Below are positions 16,960 to 26,233 of a stretch of DNA of 64,000 nt, one piece after another (within the stretch, counting starts at the first letter, position 1; each line of letters begins with the position of its first letter). A model generated the notes under the pieces. The model ran no database searches. It saw only the letters and a program-made list of their open reading frames with translations, and had not been told where the DNA came from. Location of the stretch: NCBI RefSeq assembly GCF_965225875.1, contig NZ_CBDDBS010000003.1, forward strand, positions 806,001-870,000, read 5' to 3'. The DNA is from Haliscomenobacter sp965225875 (GTDB lineage Bacteria; Bacteroidota; Bacteroidia; Chitinophagales; Saprospiraceae). The position numbers and the translations under genes are program-made.

Positions 16960-19338
16960 CTAGTGAATCAAGCTCACTTCACCCTGTACCAGGGCATTGC
17001 CAGGCCCTTTATCGTCGATGTACTCGATCCTGAACCAATAACGGTAAACGCCTTGGGGTGCTATTTGTCCACGGATGGAGCCATCCCAGCCGGTATTGAG
17101 GTCGGTGGAGCGGAACACTCGGCTGCCCCAGCGGTCGTATACCTGCATCTCATAACTTTTTACTTGCACCAATTCGTTGATGTACGGACGGAAAAAACCA
17201 TTGACTTTGTCGCCATTGGGTGAAAAGGCATTGGGCGTAAATGCTTTAAAAAAGATACAATGCTGAAAAGTCAATTCTAGGGTGTCGATGCTGAAACAAT
17301 TGTCCTTGAAAGCTTTAACCCAATGAGTCCCTGGTGTTGAGGTGAGCAAGGCCGTATTGGTGCTTCCGTCTTGCCAAAGCAGTTGTGTTCCCTTACTGGC
17401 CATTGCGCGCAGCAGGAAGGGTTTATTGTCACAGACCATTGTATCCTGGCCCAGTGAAACCAAGCGCAAAGCGGGACATCCCTGGATCACAATGGTATCC
17501 CGGGCGCTACACCCAGCATCATTGATCTCCACCCAATAGGTACCTGAAGTGTGGACGAGTAGGGTTGGGGCTGAACTTTTGTCGCTCCACAAATAATTTC
17601 GGCTACCCGTATCGGAGGCATCCAACAGCAAAGGCTTTGCCTCATTTATGGAGGTATCTCGCCCCAAATTAAGGGCAGCTACATTGATGAGGCGTAGGGT
17701 AGTAGAATCGCTTATGGTGCAGCCTGAAAGTTCTACGACAACTTTGTATTTCCCCGCTTGATTAACTACGAGTTGTGCATTGCTGGAGCCATCCTGCCAG
17801 CGGTAACTTGCACCGCTCAGCTTGAGGTCGGCGTCAAGCACCAAATCTTGCTTGCTGCAAAGGGTAGTATCATTGATCAGTCCGAGTTTAAATTCGTTTA
17901 GGGATATAATTTTAACGGTATCGTACAGCACGCAGCCAGCCCGATAGGTTATGGCCACATGGTAAGTGCCCGACTGGCCGACCTGCAGGGTGGCTTGGGT
18001 ACTGCCATTACTCCAGAGGTATTTTTCGTTGGAATTGAAGGTGTTTGCCTCAAGGGTGATGGAATTGTCGTTGCACAAGACCACATCAACACCTAAAACA
18101 CCAATATCGATGTATTCTGGAGAGGAGGCAAATACCCAATTTTCATTGCTGTTGTTGAGGTTGTTACTGTGGCCTCCTGCCAAAAACCGGGTTGATCCCA
18201 TTCCCTTTTGATCCCGCATTTGAATAAAATCAGCCCGTACCTTCCCTCCATCCATCTGCACAATGGCCTTTCGCCCTGAGAGGGTGGAGCGCAATTCAAT
18301 GGAATCACAGGGATTGCCAAGCAGCTGGAAATATTTATGGATGGTTTGTGCATGAGCAGCATCCAGGTCATAATTTTTACCTGCGGTAAAGACGAGGGAA
18401 TCGATCACATTTTCCCCCATAATAACCCCACTGTTGCGAATTTCAATGCGATTGAAGGTACTTACTTTGGGAATCTTGTCGAACGCTCCTTCGTAATCGC
18501 TGAGGAGTGAAGCAGTGCCTTCTGGATTAGAGAACAAAACATTGTGAAATTGGACATTAATATATGTGATATAAGTGGGCATCGTATTGGTAAATTCCAA
18601 AAGTGAAGTACCCGCATCAACGCTTGCTATTGGACCAATAAAAAAAGAATAAAGCGAGGAAGACAAAGCGCCATTCCCGGTGATGCGCCAATGGCTCTTG
18701 CCCATTTTAAGGCTTGGAGAATCATCGTTTAACATAAAAAATGTTTCTGTCGTAACGGGTTTGCCATTGGAATTGAATTCACCAGCACGTTGGTAAATAT
18801 TGGTAGCGCTTAAGGTGTCCAGTAAAATCCAGGAGCCGGTACCATTCAAGAGGAGATTGTAAATGTGGTATCCACGGGTGAGTAAAGTTTGGTTTTGGTC
18901 GGGCGAGAGCAACCTCAATTCGGAGATTCCTCCAACTTTATTTTCAGGTAAATCAACCGATCCATAGGCATTCAAAACCCACATACCAAAATTGATGGGA
19001 CTGTTGGTAACTCCAGCCCAACTCATGTTTTTACAATATGCATATTGATCTCTGCTGATTACCCTTTGATTAGGGCCGTCAAAGGAGTTGGCATCAAAAA
19101 AAACATTGTCCATGGCGGTGGGAATAAGTTCTCCGCCCGCTCCACCACTGGTAGCAGCCCAATTGGCAGGGTCGTACCAACTACCCATACCTCCTTTTCC
19201 TACCCAATAGAGATCTCGTCCACTCTGTTTATTGGTGAGACTGTCGAAATGGTCAACTTCTACATAGGAATGATTGGTGGTCTGTGCCACCTGGCCAATC
19301 AACAGGATTATCGTTGATAAAAATAGGGGTCTAAACAC
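16960..19338 (-). CDS. T9SS type B (gliding-motility CHU_C) secreted surface protein
   Basis: 792 residues. An N-terminal signal peptide (about 1-18) leads into a region opening with DLYWVGKGGMGSWYDPANW, a start common in large Bacteroidota surface proteins. Four Ig/PKD-like repeats follow between about residues 415 and 690, each with a W-(S/Q)-(N/D)-G/K-S core and a G-(T/K)-Y/H-x-V strand, and a conserved cysteine (YLWSNGSTQATLQV, YRWQDGSSNAQLVV, YLWSDKSSAPTLLV, LLWQDGSTNTALLT). The C-terminus is a CHU_C/type B sorting domain (FTPNAFSPNGDKVNG, MQVYDRWGSRVF, GWDG, PQGVYRYWF). It should be secreted through T9SS and may act in adhesion; the ligand is unknown. It is flanked by degenerate direct repeats. 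Confidence 0.88.
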   Translation of the reverse strand: MFRPLFLSTIILLIGQVAQTTNHSYVEVDHFDSLTNKQSGRDLYWVGKGGMGSWYDPANWAATSGGAGGELIPTAMDNVFFDANSFDGPNQRVISRDQYAYCKNMSWAGVTNSPINFGMWVLNAYGSVDLPENKVGGISELRLLSPDQNQTLLTRGYHIYNLLLNGTGSWILLDTLSATNIYQRAGEFNSNGKPVTTETFFMLNDDSPSLKMGKSHWRITGNGALSSSLYSFFIGPIASVDAGTSLLEFTNTMPTYITYINVQFHNVLFSNPEGTASLLSDYEGAFDKIPKVSTFNRIEIRNSGVIMGENVIDSLVFTAGKNYDLDAAHAQTIHKYFQLLGNPCDSIELRSTLSGRKAIVQMDGGKVRADFIQMRDQKGMGSTRFLAGGHSNNLNNSNENWVFASSPEYIDIGVLGVDVVLCNDNSITLEANTFNSNEKYLWSNGSTQATLQVGQSGTYHVAITYRAGCVLYDTVKIISLNEFKLGLINDTTLCSKQDLVLDADLKLSGASYRWQDGSSNAQLVVNQAGKYKVVVELSGCTISDSTTLRLINVAALNLGRDTSINEAKPLLLDASDTGSRNYLWSDKSSAPTLLVHTSGTYWVEINDAGCSARDTIVIQGCPALRLVSLGQDTMVCDNKPFLLRAMASKGTQLLWQDGSTNTALLTSTPGTHWVKAFKDNCFSIDTLELTFQHCIFFKAFTPNAFSPNGDKVNGFFRPYINELVQVKSYEMQVYDRWGSRVFRSTDLNTGWDGSIRGQIAPQGVYRYWFRIEYIDDKGPGNALVQGEVSLIH

Positions 19339-19503
19339 GAGTTATACACTTTTTGATGAACCCAAAATTACTGGTCATTGAGCTCAATCGTTGTTTCCAA
19401 ACCCCAAACTTGTTTTGTTCTTCTACGTGTCCATACAATTTAGGAAAATTATTCAACTATTCAAAAGAATGCTGCATATTTTTTAATTCCTTCATTGTGT
19501 TGA

Positions 19504-19590
19504 AAGAACCGTCAAATTATGCGGAAAGTATTCATAGAATCCTGAAATTCATGCCAAAATGAGCAACATGAGAATCATCCTGTTATTTTT
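19504..19590 (+). repeat. direct-repeat partner overlapping the nuclease start
   Basis: This is the counterpart of 16864-16950. It carries the presumed leader and first codons of the nuclease gene, so it is likely the source copy. Whether the shared sequence is a regulatory leader or a duplication scar cannot be told from the sequence. Confidence 0.6.
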
Positions 19591-20815
19591 TTTACTCAGT
19601 TGTAATTTTCTCGTAGGGCAAAATGTAGAAATACAACTTAAAAACCTGGAAGCCAAGCTGGAAAACCTGCGTCAGCAGCAAAAGGAAGTGGAATTGGCCA
19701 TCGAAGACCTGAAAATGCAAAAAGTGATGGCCGATTTGCAGCCCATGTTGCCAGCTTTGGGAGTAGGAGAGGAGGTGGTGAGCCATTCACTGATGGCGTT
19801 GGTTTATGCGGAGGCTTTTGAGCAGGCCAGATGGGTGGGGCACATCATTACTCCAGATGTAGTAAATGGTGTAGTGGGGCGCACCAACGATTTTCGCCCC
19901 GACTCTAAAATCAAAACAGGATCAGCCGTAGAGCAGGATTATTTCATCAAAACCTTGCAGCCCGACAGTGCCTATGTGTACGATGGTTTTGGCTATGATC
20001 GGGGACACCTGGCGCCTTCAGCCGATTTCCGATGGTCCGAAAAAGCGCTTTCCGAATCTTACTTCTATTCCAATATGTCACCACAGTTGGCCGAATTCAA
20101 CCGGGGCATTTGGGCAGATTTGGAAGGTTTACTGCGTGCCTACTTGTTCAGAAATACCACTACGCAGTTGTTTGTATTCACCGGGCCAGTGTTGAAACCG
20201 GGTTTGCCCACTATCCCTCGCGCCAAAAACAAGGTGGCCATCCCCGAACAGTATTGGAAAATTGCCCTGGATTTCCAAAACCGCAAAGCGATTGCTTTTT
20301 TGGTGCCTCAAAACACCAAGGGTTATCCGCTCACCAGTTTTGCCACCTCCATCGATGAGATTGAAAAAGTTACCGGGATTGATTTTTTTGCCAGTCTTGA
20401 AAATACCTTGGAGGAGACCCTGGAAAAACAAATCGACAAAAGTTCTTTTTTGACCACGGTTGCCTCCGGTGATGTGGAACCACTCAGTGCGGTAACCCTA
20501 CCTCCGGCACATTTCAACTCCGTACAGGCTCGCCTATACATGGGACGGAATGAAGAAATTAAAGTGTGCGGAAAAGTGGTTGGTGCCCGGGCCAGCCGCA
20601 AAGGCAACATCTTGCTCAATCTGGATCAGCAGTATCCCAATGAACTATTCACCATTTTTATCAACAAAGAGCAACTGGTTAATTTTTCTTACGATCCCCT
20701 CACCAATTGGAAGGACAAATACATCGTGGTACGAGGAAAGGTGAATAATCTGGGGAATGTACCCGTGATTTATGTGGAAAAAGAAAACCAGCTGAGCGAA
20801 TTCCGGGAAAAATAA
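19559..20815 (+). CDS. secreted DNA/RNA non-specific endonuclease
   Basis: 418 residues. A signal peptide (1 to about 20, FFLLSCNFLVGQ) is followed by a coiled-coil stretch (about 23-60, LKNLEAKLENLRQQQKEVEL). The NUC1 domain contains the catalytic DRGH at 147-150 (YDRGHLAPSAD) and the metal-ligand region SNMSPQLAEFNRGIWADLE with Asn181. After residue about 320 there is an extra beta-rich, OB-fold-like domain (EIKVCGKVVGARASRKGNI, DKYIVVRGKVNNLG) that may bind nucleic acid. It probably degrades extracellular nucleic acid. The first ATG is chosen; an ATG three codons later (19568) would serve equally. Confidence 0.88.
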   Translation: MSNMRIILLFFLLSCNFLVGQNVEIQLKNLEAKLENLRQQQKEVELAIEDLKMQKVMADLQPMLPALGVGEEVVSHSLMALVYAEAFEQARWVGHIITPDVVNGVVGRTNDFRPDSKIKTGSAVEQDYFIKTLQPDSAYVYDGFGYDRGHLAPSADFRWSEKALSESYFYSNMSPQLAEFNRGIWADLEGLLRAYLFRNTTTQLFVFTGPVLKPGLPTIPRAKNKVAIPEQYWKIALDFQNRKAIAFLVPQNTKGYPLTSFATSIDEIEKVTGIDFFASLENTLEETLEKQIDKSSFLTTVASGDVEPLSAVTLPPAHFNSVQARLYMGRNEEIKVCGKVVGARASRKGNILLNLDQQYPNELFTIFINKEQLVNFSYDPLTNWKDKYIVVRGKVNNLGNVPVIYVEKENQLSEFREK

Positions 20816-20960
20816 TTTTAGATTTTTTGGCGCCTGAATTGAAAAAAATCAAAAAATAAATAGGTTAATAAATTGAATTATAAATGATTGTACGTTTTTG
20901 TTTGTGGGTTTTTTTCAAAAAACACCAGAACGAGTACAAGACATCAGCTAAAAACGCCCC

Positions 20961-20968
20961 TATCTTTG
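20961..20968 (+). promoter_or_regulatory. putative -7 box of a small RNA
   Basis: TATCTTTG matches the Bacteroidota TAnnTTTG box and is identical to the box before the tRNA-His gene at 42893-42900. No good TTTG lies 19 bases upstream, so promoter strength is uncertain. Confidence 0.45.
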
Positions 20969-20972
20969 TTAT

Positions 20973-21038
20973 GCAAAGACTGATTACCGGGCTAGATTAG
21001 TAGTTCAGAAGGCTGCCAAGAGCAGCCTTTCTTTTTTT
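20973..21038 (+). ncRNA. candidate small non-coding RNA
   Basis: A -7 box at 20961-20968 and a strong intrinsic terminator at 21009-21038 bracket about 65 bases in a 306-base gap between the nuclease and ppk1. The stretch is more GC-balanced than the AT-rich flanks. A 9-codon frame (20971-21000, ATG to TAG) is present but its ATG is too close to the presumed transcription start to be a convincing gene. I do not recognise the RNA. The rest of the gap (20816-20940) is AT-rich and shows nothing else. Confidence 0.4.
21009..21038 (+). terminator. Rho-independent terminator
   Basis: AAGGCTGC (21009-21016) pairs with GCAGCCTT (21022-21029) around a 5-base loop; TCTTTTTTT follows. It ends the candidate small RNA, or possibly read-through from the nuclease gene about 190 bases upstream. 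Confidence 0.8.
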
Positions 21039-21063
21039 GACCAAGTTACATCGAAATATATTA

Positions 21064-21095
21064 AACCGCCACTTTCCTTCCAGAAAGTGGCGGTT
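21064..21095. terminator. hairpin downstream of ppk1
   Basis: AACCGCCACTTTC (21064-21076) pairs perfectly with GAAAGTGGCGGTT (21083-21095). It lies 26 bases past the ppk1 stop on the minus strand. T-runs are weak on both sides, so it is probably a terminator or a 3-prime stabilising hairpin. Confidence 0.6.
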
Positions 21096-21121
21096 GTGTT
21101 TAACACATGTTGACTTAGATT

Positions 21122-23239
21122 TCACTTTTCATTCTCCTCCATTTTCCGCTTCGCCATATAATACGTATCCACCTGTGAGCGGCAGGGAAAATCTCCATCC
21201 ACTTTATTGCGCTCATTGGACAGGTTTTTGTCCAAAACCCTGGCCTTGACGTTGTCGTTCAACTGAACGTTGATGTAGTCCAGAATATCTCGTTTTACCT
21301 CGGGATCATAAATTGGGAATGCCGTTTCTACACGAAAACTCAAGTTGCGGGTCATCCAATCAGCTGAGGAGAGATAGGTGAGTTGCTCGCCACCATGGTG
21401 GAAAATGAAAACCCTGGCGTGTTCCAGATACCGGTCTACTATGCTGATCGCCTTGATGTTTTCGCTGTATCCCTTGATTCCAGGTACCAATGAACAAATG
21501 CCCCGGACGATCATGTCAATCTTTACACCCGCCCGGCTGGCTTCGTACAATTTTTCAATCATGGGGCGGTCCTGGATGCTGTTGATTTTGATGATGATCC
21601 TGGCTGCTTTGCCTTTTTTGGCCTGGGCGATCTCGTAGTCGATCAACTTTTCGATGCCTGAACGCAAATTGAACTGGCCGACTAAAAAGTGTTTAAACTC
21701 TTGTTGGGGCACTTTTACGGTTTCCAGATAGGTGAAAATCCGCGCCACTTCAGAGGTTAAGCGGGTATCTTTAGTGAACAGGCCAAAATCGCTGTAGACT
21801 TTGGCGGTGTCTTCATGAAAATTCCCCGTGGACAAATAGGCGTAAAAGGCTGGGCCACTACTTTCCATCCGCCGCACCAGAGCCAACTTGGCGTGTACTT
21901 TTACGCCCGGGAAGCTGTAGTGCACATGCACGCCCGCTTTTTTCAACTTTTCGCCCCAGCCCAGGTTGGCTTCTTCGTCAAATCTAGCTTTTACCTCAAT
22001 AAAAATCGAAACCTGCTTGCCATTTTCCACCGCATCCATTAAAGCTTGCAGGATTTGGGAGTTTTTGGCCACCCGGTATTGGGTAAGTTTGATGTGTGTG
22101 ACTAGGGGGTCTTTGGCTGCGTCTTCAAAAAAACGAATGACGGCTGCGTAAGACTGATAGGGGAAATTGAGGAGGCGATCCTTTTCACTGATTTTTCCAA
22201 AAAGATCCTGGTCTGCATCCTCGAGTAGCTTACACTCCAGGGTTGGTAAAACCGGATTTTTAAGGTGATTCAGCCCAAAATCTGGAAACTTGAAAAAGTC
22301 AAAATTGTTGTGGTAGCGGCCTTCACGTAGGGTATCGTATTTTTCCAAAGAAAAAACCTCTTTCAATACATCTAACATGGCCAAAGGCATCTCGCGATCA
22401 TAAACAAAGCGCGATGTTGAACCAACCTGCCGCTTATTGAGGCTACTGCGGATTTTTTGGACCAAATCCCCTGAGAATTCATCATCGATGTACAATTCGG
22501 CATCACGGGTCAACTTGATCGAAAAGGTATCTTCAATGGCATAGCCCGGAAACATCCAGGATACGCTGTGCCGTACAATGTCGTCGAGCAGAATCATGTC
22601 GTGTCGACCAGGTGCCGAGGCAGGTAGATTGATGAAGCGTGGCAGCTGATCCGAAGGCATTTTTACCAGGGCATACTCATCAGGCGCATCTGGATTTTCA
22701 ATAGGTTTGAGCCACAAGGTGAGGTAAAGGGCCGCATTGTTCAAAAAAGGCCGAATACGCTTTTGGTGCAACAACACGGGCTGTACGTAGGGCAACATGT
22801 TGTCCTTAAAATAGGCCTCCACAAACTGTTGTTGTTCCTCATTGAGGTCCAAACGGCGAAGCAGGAAAATTTTGTGGTCTTTCAGCTCAGGAATGATCAT
22901 CTGGTCAAAAACCATACTGAAAACTTCCTGTTGTAAGTTGACGATGCGCCGAATTTCTTTGATGGCCGCTTTGGGATCGTACTCTAGCTCCTGCTTGGTG
23001 CTTTTGCCCACCCGAGCCAGGTGCCGGTGATAGGCCATCCGCACCTTAAAATATTCATCGAGGTTCGAGGAATAAATGGCCAGGAACTTCAGGCGTTCAA
23101 ACAAGGGCACACTGGGATCCATGGCCTCCTGCAGAACACGGTAATTGAACGAAAGCCAACTGATGTCGCGGTGGATATAAGGCAAACCATCTTTGGTTTC
23201 CTGAAAATCTTTGAGTGGTTTTAAGTCGATGCTGGTCAC
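21122..23239 (-). CDS. ppk1: polyphosphate kinase 1
   Basis: About 705 residues if started at the GTG at 23239; the frame is open to an ATG at 23329 (735 residues), but a promoter-like TTG-N19-TATTTTTA (23266-23297) lies in that extension. It opens with the PPK1 signature YIHRDISWLSFNYRVLQEA and SNLDEYFKVR. The catalytic PLD-like half shows VHAKLALVRR, with the autophosphorylated histidine, and HARVFIFHHGG, with the second histidine. The enzyme reversibly polymerises the ATP gamma-phosphate into polyphosphate, used for stress survival and phosphate storage. It is monocistronic and diverges from sppA. Confidence 0.9.
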   Translation of the reverse strand: MTSIDLKPLKDFQETKDGLPYIHRDISWLSFNYRVLQEAMDPSVPLFERLKFLAIYSSNLDEYFKVRMAYHRHLARVGKSTKQELEYDPKAAIKEIRRIVNLQQEVFSMVFDQMIIPELKDHKIFLLRRLDLNEEQQQFVEAYFKDNMLPYVQPVLLHQKRIRPFLNNAALYLTLWLKPIENPDAPDEYALVKMPSDQLPRFINLPASAPGRHDMILLDDIVRHSVSWMFPGYAIEDTFSIKLTRDAELYIDDEFSGDLVQKIRSSLNKRQVGSTSRFVYDREMPLAMLDVLKEVFSLEKYDTLREGRYHNNFDFFKFPDFGLNHLKNPVLPTLECKLLEDADQDLFGKISEKDRLLNFPYQSYAAVIRFFEDAAKDPLVTHIKLTQYRVAKNSQILQALMDAVENGKQVSIFIEVKARFDEEANLGWGEKLKKAGVHVHYSFPGVKVHAKLALVRRMESSGPAFYAYLSTGNFHEDTAKVYSDFGLFTKDTRLTSEVARIFTYLETVKVPQQEFKHFLVGQFNLRSGIEKLIDYEIAQAKKGKAARIIIKINSIQDRPMIEKLYEASRAGVKIDMIVRGICSLVPGIKGYSENIKAISIVDRYLEHARVFIFHHGGEQLTYLSSADWMTRNLSFRVETAFPIYDPEVKRDILDYINVQLNDNVKARVLDKNLSNERNKVDGDFPCRSQVDTYYMAKRKMEENEK

Positions 23240-23265
23240 TGCCGGTATTTTGTGTAAGAACGCGG

Positions 23266-23297
23266 TAAAAATAGAATTTAATGAGGGATGACCAACA
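23266..23297 (-). promoter_or_regulatory. putative ppk1 promoter
   Basis: On the minus strand TTG, 19 bases, TATTTTTA fits the Bacteroidota -33/-7 arrangement except for the last base of the -7 box. It supports the internal GTG start of ppk1 at 23239. Confidence 0.4.
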
Positions 23298-23421
23298 AAA
23301 AGCACTTTAATTAATTGCAGGGAAAGCAATCCATCTTCCCAATTTTAGTGCAGTTCATCTAAAAAAAAGTCCTACTCCATTCATTTTAGGTATTTTTCCG
23401 CAGTTCGTAAAACTTTAAACT

Positions 23422-25203
23422 ATGGGACAATTTTTCAAGATGTTTTTTGCCTCCTGCCTGGGGGTCTTAGTGGCTTTAGGTGTATTGTTTTTCGTCGGGA
23501 TTGCTATTATAGGTGCAATTGCCAGTAGTGCCGAAAAGACCGAACCCGTAGGCCCCAATTCTGTACTTCGCCTCACCTTTGATCAGCTCACCCCTGAGTT
23601 GACCAATAATGTGGAATCGGCCTCTTTCTCTGATCTTAAAAAAACCAAGGTCTTAAGCACCCACGATGTGGCTGATGCCATTCGGCGGGCAGCTGACGAC
23701 GATAACATTAAAGGTATCTTCTTGGAACCTGAAATGGCTGCTTTTAATGGCTTTGCTTCGGCTCGGACTGTTCGACAAGCCATAGAAGATTTTAAGAAAA
23801 AAGGCAAGTTTGTAGTTGCTCATGGCAAATTTTTTACCCGGGGTAGCTATTATGTGGCATCAGTAGCCGATGAGGCTTACATCAATCCCAGCGGTTATGT
23901 AGAAATCAATGGTTTCGCGGTACAATCGATGTTCTACAAACGGATGTTGGACAATCTAGGCATCAAAATGCAGATTTATTACGCCGGGAAGTTCAAAGGA
24001 GCCACGGAGCCTTATCGTTTGGAAAAATTCAGTCCCGAAAACAAATTACAGTACAAAGAATTTTTGGCGGACTTCTACGATATTTTCCTGAATGATGTGG
24101 CCAAAACCCGCAAAAAATCCAGTGCGGAATTGCGCAACGTGATCAACCAGGGATTGGCAGATAGCCCCGAAAAAGCAGTGCAATACGGCTTGTTCGACAA
24201 GGTGATGTACCGCCAGGAACTGATTGAACAAATCAAGAAAAAACTGGGACTGGATAAAGATGAAGACGTAAAATTTGTCAACATCAATCAATACGACCAG
24301 GCTCGTCCTGCAAAAAGCAACTACAAGGCCAATAGCAAAATTGCGGTCTTATATGCCGAAGGAGCTGTACTGGACGGCAAAGGCAGCAATGGTTCGATTG
24401 GCGACAAACGTTACGTGAAGGCCATCGAAGACATGCTCGATGATGAAAAAATTAAAGCCATCGTACTCCGTGTCAATTCTGGCGGTGGTAGCGCCCTGGC
24501 TTCCGAAAACATCTGGTATGCGCTCACCAAAGCCAAAGAAGCTGGCAAACCTCTGGTGGTTTCAATGGGTGATGTTGCTGCTTCCGGTGGTTACTACATC
24601 GCCTGTATGGCCGATTCAATCTACGCCGAGCCCAATACCATTACGGGCTCCATCGGGGTATTCCGTATGGTCCCCAGCATCGAAAAAATGATGGCCAACA
24701 AGCTGGGCATCACCATGGACTCGGTAAAAACCGGTCCATTCGCCCTTGGCCTCAATGTGCTGCAAGACATGTCGCCTGAAGAAGCCCGCCGGGCTCAGGC
24801 TTCCACCGAAGAAATGTACGCCCTCTTCCTCAAGCGGGTAGCGGATGGCCGCAAAATGAGCACCGAAGCGGTGAACGAGATCGCTCAGGGCCGGGTATGG
24901 AGTGGGGTAGATGCCCGCAGAATTGGCCTGGTGGATAAACTGGGCGGCCTGGATCAAGCCATCAAATCTGCGGCTAAACTGGCCAAGGTCAAAGATTACC
25001 GTACCGTGAGTTACCCATCCATCAAAGACCCTATCCAGCAATTGGTCGAAGAATTTGTAGGCGAAAGCGGCGATGACGAGGCCAAAATGGGCAAAATGGT
25101 GAAGAAGGAATTTCCAGAATTGGCGCCGATGTTTGAGTTCTACAGTCAAGTGAGGAAGTCGCATGGATTTCAATCGAGATTGCAGATAGTGGTGCCGTTT
25201 TAA
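23422..25203 (+). CDS. sppA: signal peptide peptidase SppA, 67K type
   Basis: 593 residues, the long two-domain S49 form. A single N-terminal membrane helix (about 8-35) anchors it with the bulk in the periplasm. The first S49 domain carries the general-base lysine loop YYAGKFKGATEPY (Lys190/Lys192). The second carries VLRVNSGGGSALASENIW and the nucleophile loop GDVAASGGYYIA with Ser388. It degrades cleaved signal peptides in the membrane. The gene is alone, diverging from ppk1, and is followed by an inverted repeat of the CTTAGGT family. Confidence 0.92.
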   Translation: MGQFFKMFFASCLGVLVALGVLFFVGIAIIGAIASSAEKTEPVGPNSVLRLTFDQLTPELTNNVESASFSDLKKTKVLSTHDVADAIRRAADDDNIKGIFLEPEMAAFNGFASARTVRQAIEDFKKKGKFVVAHGKFFTRGSYYVASVADEAYINPSGYVEINGFAVQSMFYKRMLDNLGIKMQIYYAGKFKGATEPYRLEKFSPENKLQYKEFLADFYDIFLNDVAKTRKKSSAELRNVINQGLADSPEKAVQYGLFDKVMYRQELIEQIKKKLGLDKDEDVKFVNINQYDQARPAKSNYKANSKIAVLYAEGAVLDGKGSNGSIGDKRYVKAIEDMLDDEKIKAIVLRVNSGGGSALASENIWYALTKAKEAGKPLVVSMGDVAASGGYYIACMADSIYAEPNTITGSIGVFRMVPSIEKMMANKLGITMDSVKTGPFALGLNVLQDMSPEEARRAQASTEEMYALFLKRVADGRKMSTEAVNEIAQGRVWSGVDARRIGLVDKLGGLDQAIKSAAKLAKVKDYRTVSYPSIKDPIQQLVEEFVGESGDDEAKMGKMVKKEFPELAPMFEFYSQVRKSHGFQSRLQIVVPF

Positions 25204-25216
25204 TGCTTAGCTGACT

Positions 25217-25298
25217 CTTGGTGCCTGAGGTTTCTAAGGTGGTGAAAAATTTTGTGCTACAAGTTTTTTAACCACCTTAGAAACCTCAGGCACCAAAG
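25217..25298. repeat. CTTAGGT-family inverted repeat (copy 2)
   Basis: GGTGCCTGAGGTTTCTAAGG (left arm, 25217-25249) is complementary to CCTTAGAAACCTCAGGCACC (right arm, 25264-25298), forming a long hairpin that ends in A/T tracts. It lies directly after sppA and may double as a terminator. The wording closely follows the copy at 7682-7771. Confidence 0.88.
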
Positions 25299-25431
25299 AT
25301 GCACCTTAGAAAATACAGCTTTGGTCATCAAAATGATTGATATATTTTAGTTGAAAATTTGCGTTTGAGCATTTGAAACTCCCCGAAGAAAGCGTTTCTT
25401 TAAGCATCCAAATCCTCAAACCAAATCAACC

Positions 25432-26124
25432 ATGCAGATCACCTACTACGGCCAATCCTGTTTCCTGGTCGAAACTGTGGGCAAAAAACTACTTTTTGAC
25501 CCCTTCATTTCTCCCAATCCACTGCAGGCCGATCAGGCCGCAGCTATTGTCAATAGCATTCAAGCCGATTACATCCTGATCACCCACGGGCATGGTGATC
25601 ACGTGGCCGATGCCGAAGCCATTGCCAAACGTTGCGACGCCACCATCGTTTCCAACTACGAAATTGTTTCCTACTATCAGGCGAAAGGCATCAAAGGACA
25701 TCCCATGAACCTGGGGGGCAGCTGGAATTTTGATTTTGGTAAACTCAAAATCGTCAATGCAGTCCATTCCAGTGTATTGCCCGATGGCACTTACGCCGGG
25801 AATCCGGGAGGTTTCGTGATTTCCAATGCCGAAGGAACCTTCTACCACGCCGGGGATACCGCCCTCACCTGGGACATGAAACTGTTCCCGATGATTTGCC
25901 CCAAACTGGATTTTGCCATCCTTCCCATCGGCGACAATTTTACCATGGGTATCGACGATGCCATCCTCGCTTCTGACTTCATTGACTGCAACAAAATCAT
26001 TGGTTGCCACTACGATACCTTCGGCTACATTAAAATCGATCATGCTTCCGCACAAAAAGCTTTTGCCGCTAAAGGAAAAGAGTTAATTTTGCTGCCGCTT
26101 AATGAAAGCACTATTTTGGGTTGA
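25432..26124 (+). CDS. metallo-beta-lactamase-fold hydrolase (UPF0173 type)
   Basis: 230 residues. The MBL metal site THGHGDHVADA is at about 50-60 (H-x-H-x-D-H), with further ligands in VNAVHSSVL, YHAGDTALTWDM and IGCHYDTFGYI. Length and order match the UPF0173 metal-dependent hydrolases (UlaG-like), cytoplasmic enzymes of largely unassigned substrate. The stop codon TGA is supplied by the first bases of the TTGAGGAG repeat at 26121. The parA gene follows 109 bases later in the same direction. Confidence 0.88.
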   Translation: MQITYYGQSCFLVETVGKKLLFDPFISPNPLQADQAAAIVNSIQADYILITHGHGDHVADAEAIAKRCDATIVSNYEIVSYYQAKGIKGHPMNLGGSWNFDFGKLKIVNAVHSSVLPDGTYAGNPGGFVISNAEGTFYHAGDTALTWDMKLFPMICPKLDFAILPIGDNFTMGIDDAILASDFIDCNKIIGCHYDTFGYIKIDHASAQKAFAAKGKELILLPLNESTILG

Positions 26125-26214
26125 GGAGTTGAGGAGTTGAGAAGTTGAGCATCCAGTCGCTGAATGAAGCCGAAGCGCCAGGGTGCTCAACTTCTCAACT
26201 CCTCAACCCCTCAA
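26121..26214. repeat. TTGAGGAG-family inverted repeat (copy 2)
   Basis: Arms 26121-26151 and 26184-26214 pair with one mismatch; they consist of TTGAGGAG/TTGAGAAG words. The inner part differs from copies 1 and 3 (GAGCATCC, GTCGCT, AAGCG, GGGTGCTC). It lies between the MBL hydrolase stop and parA, ending 19 bases before the parA ATG, so it is probably transcribed as the parA leader. Confidence 0.88.
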
Positions 26215-26233
26215 CTTCTCAACTTCATTTTTT

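Noticed and set aside
24616..25173. 185-codon frame antisense to sppA
   Set aside because: His-rich and Phe-rich noise typical of reverse complement of coding DNA; sppA motifs run through it.
25489..26055. 188-codon frame antisense to the MBL hydrolase
   Set aside because: Shadow of the MBL gene, which has its full metal site.
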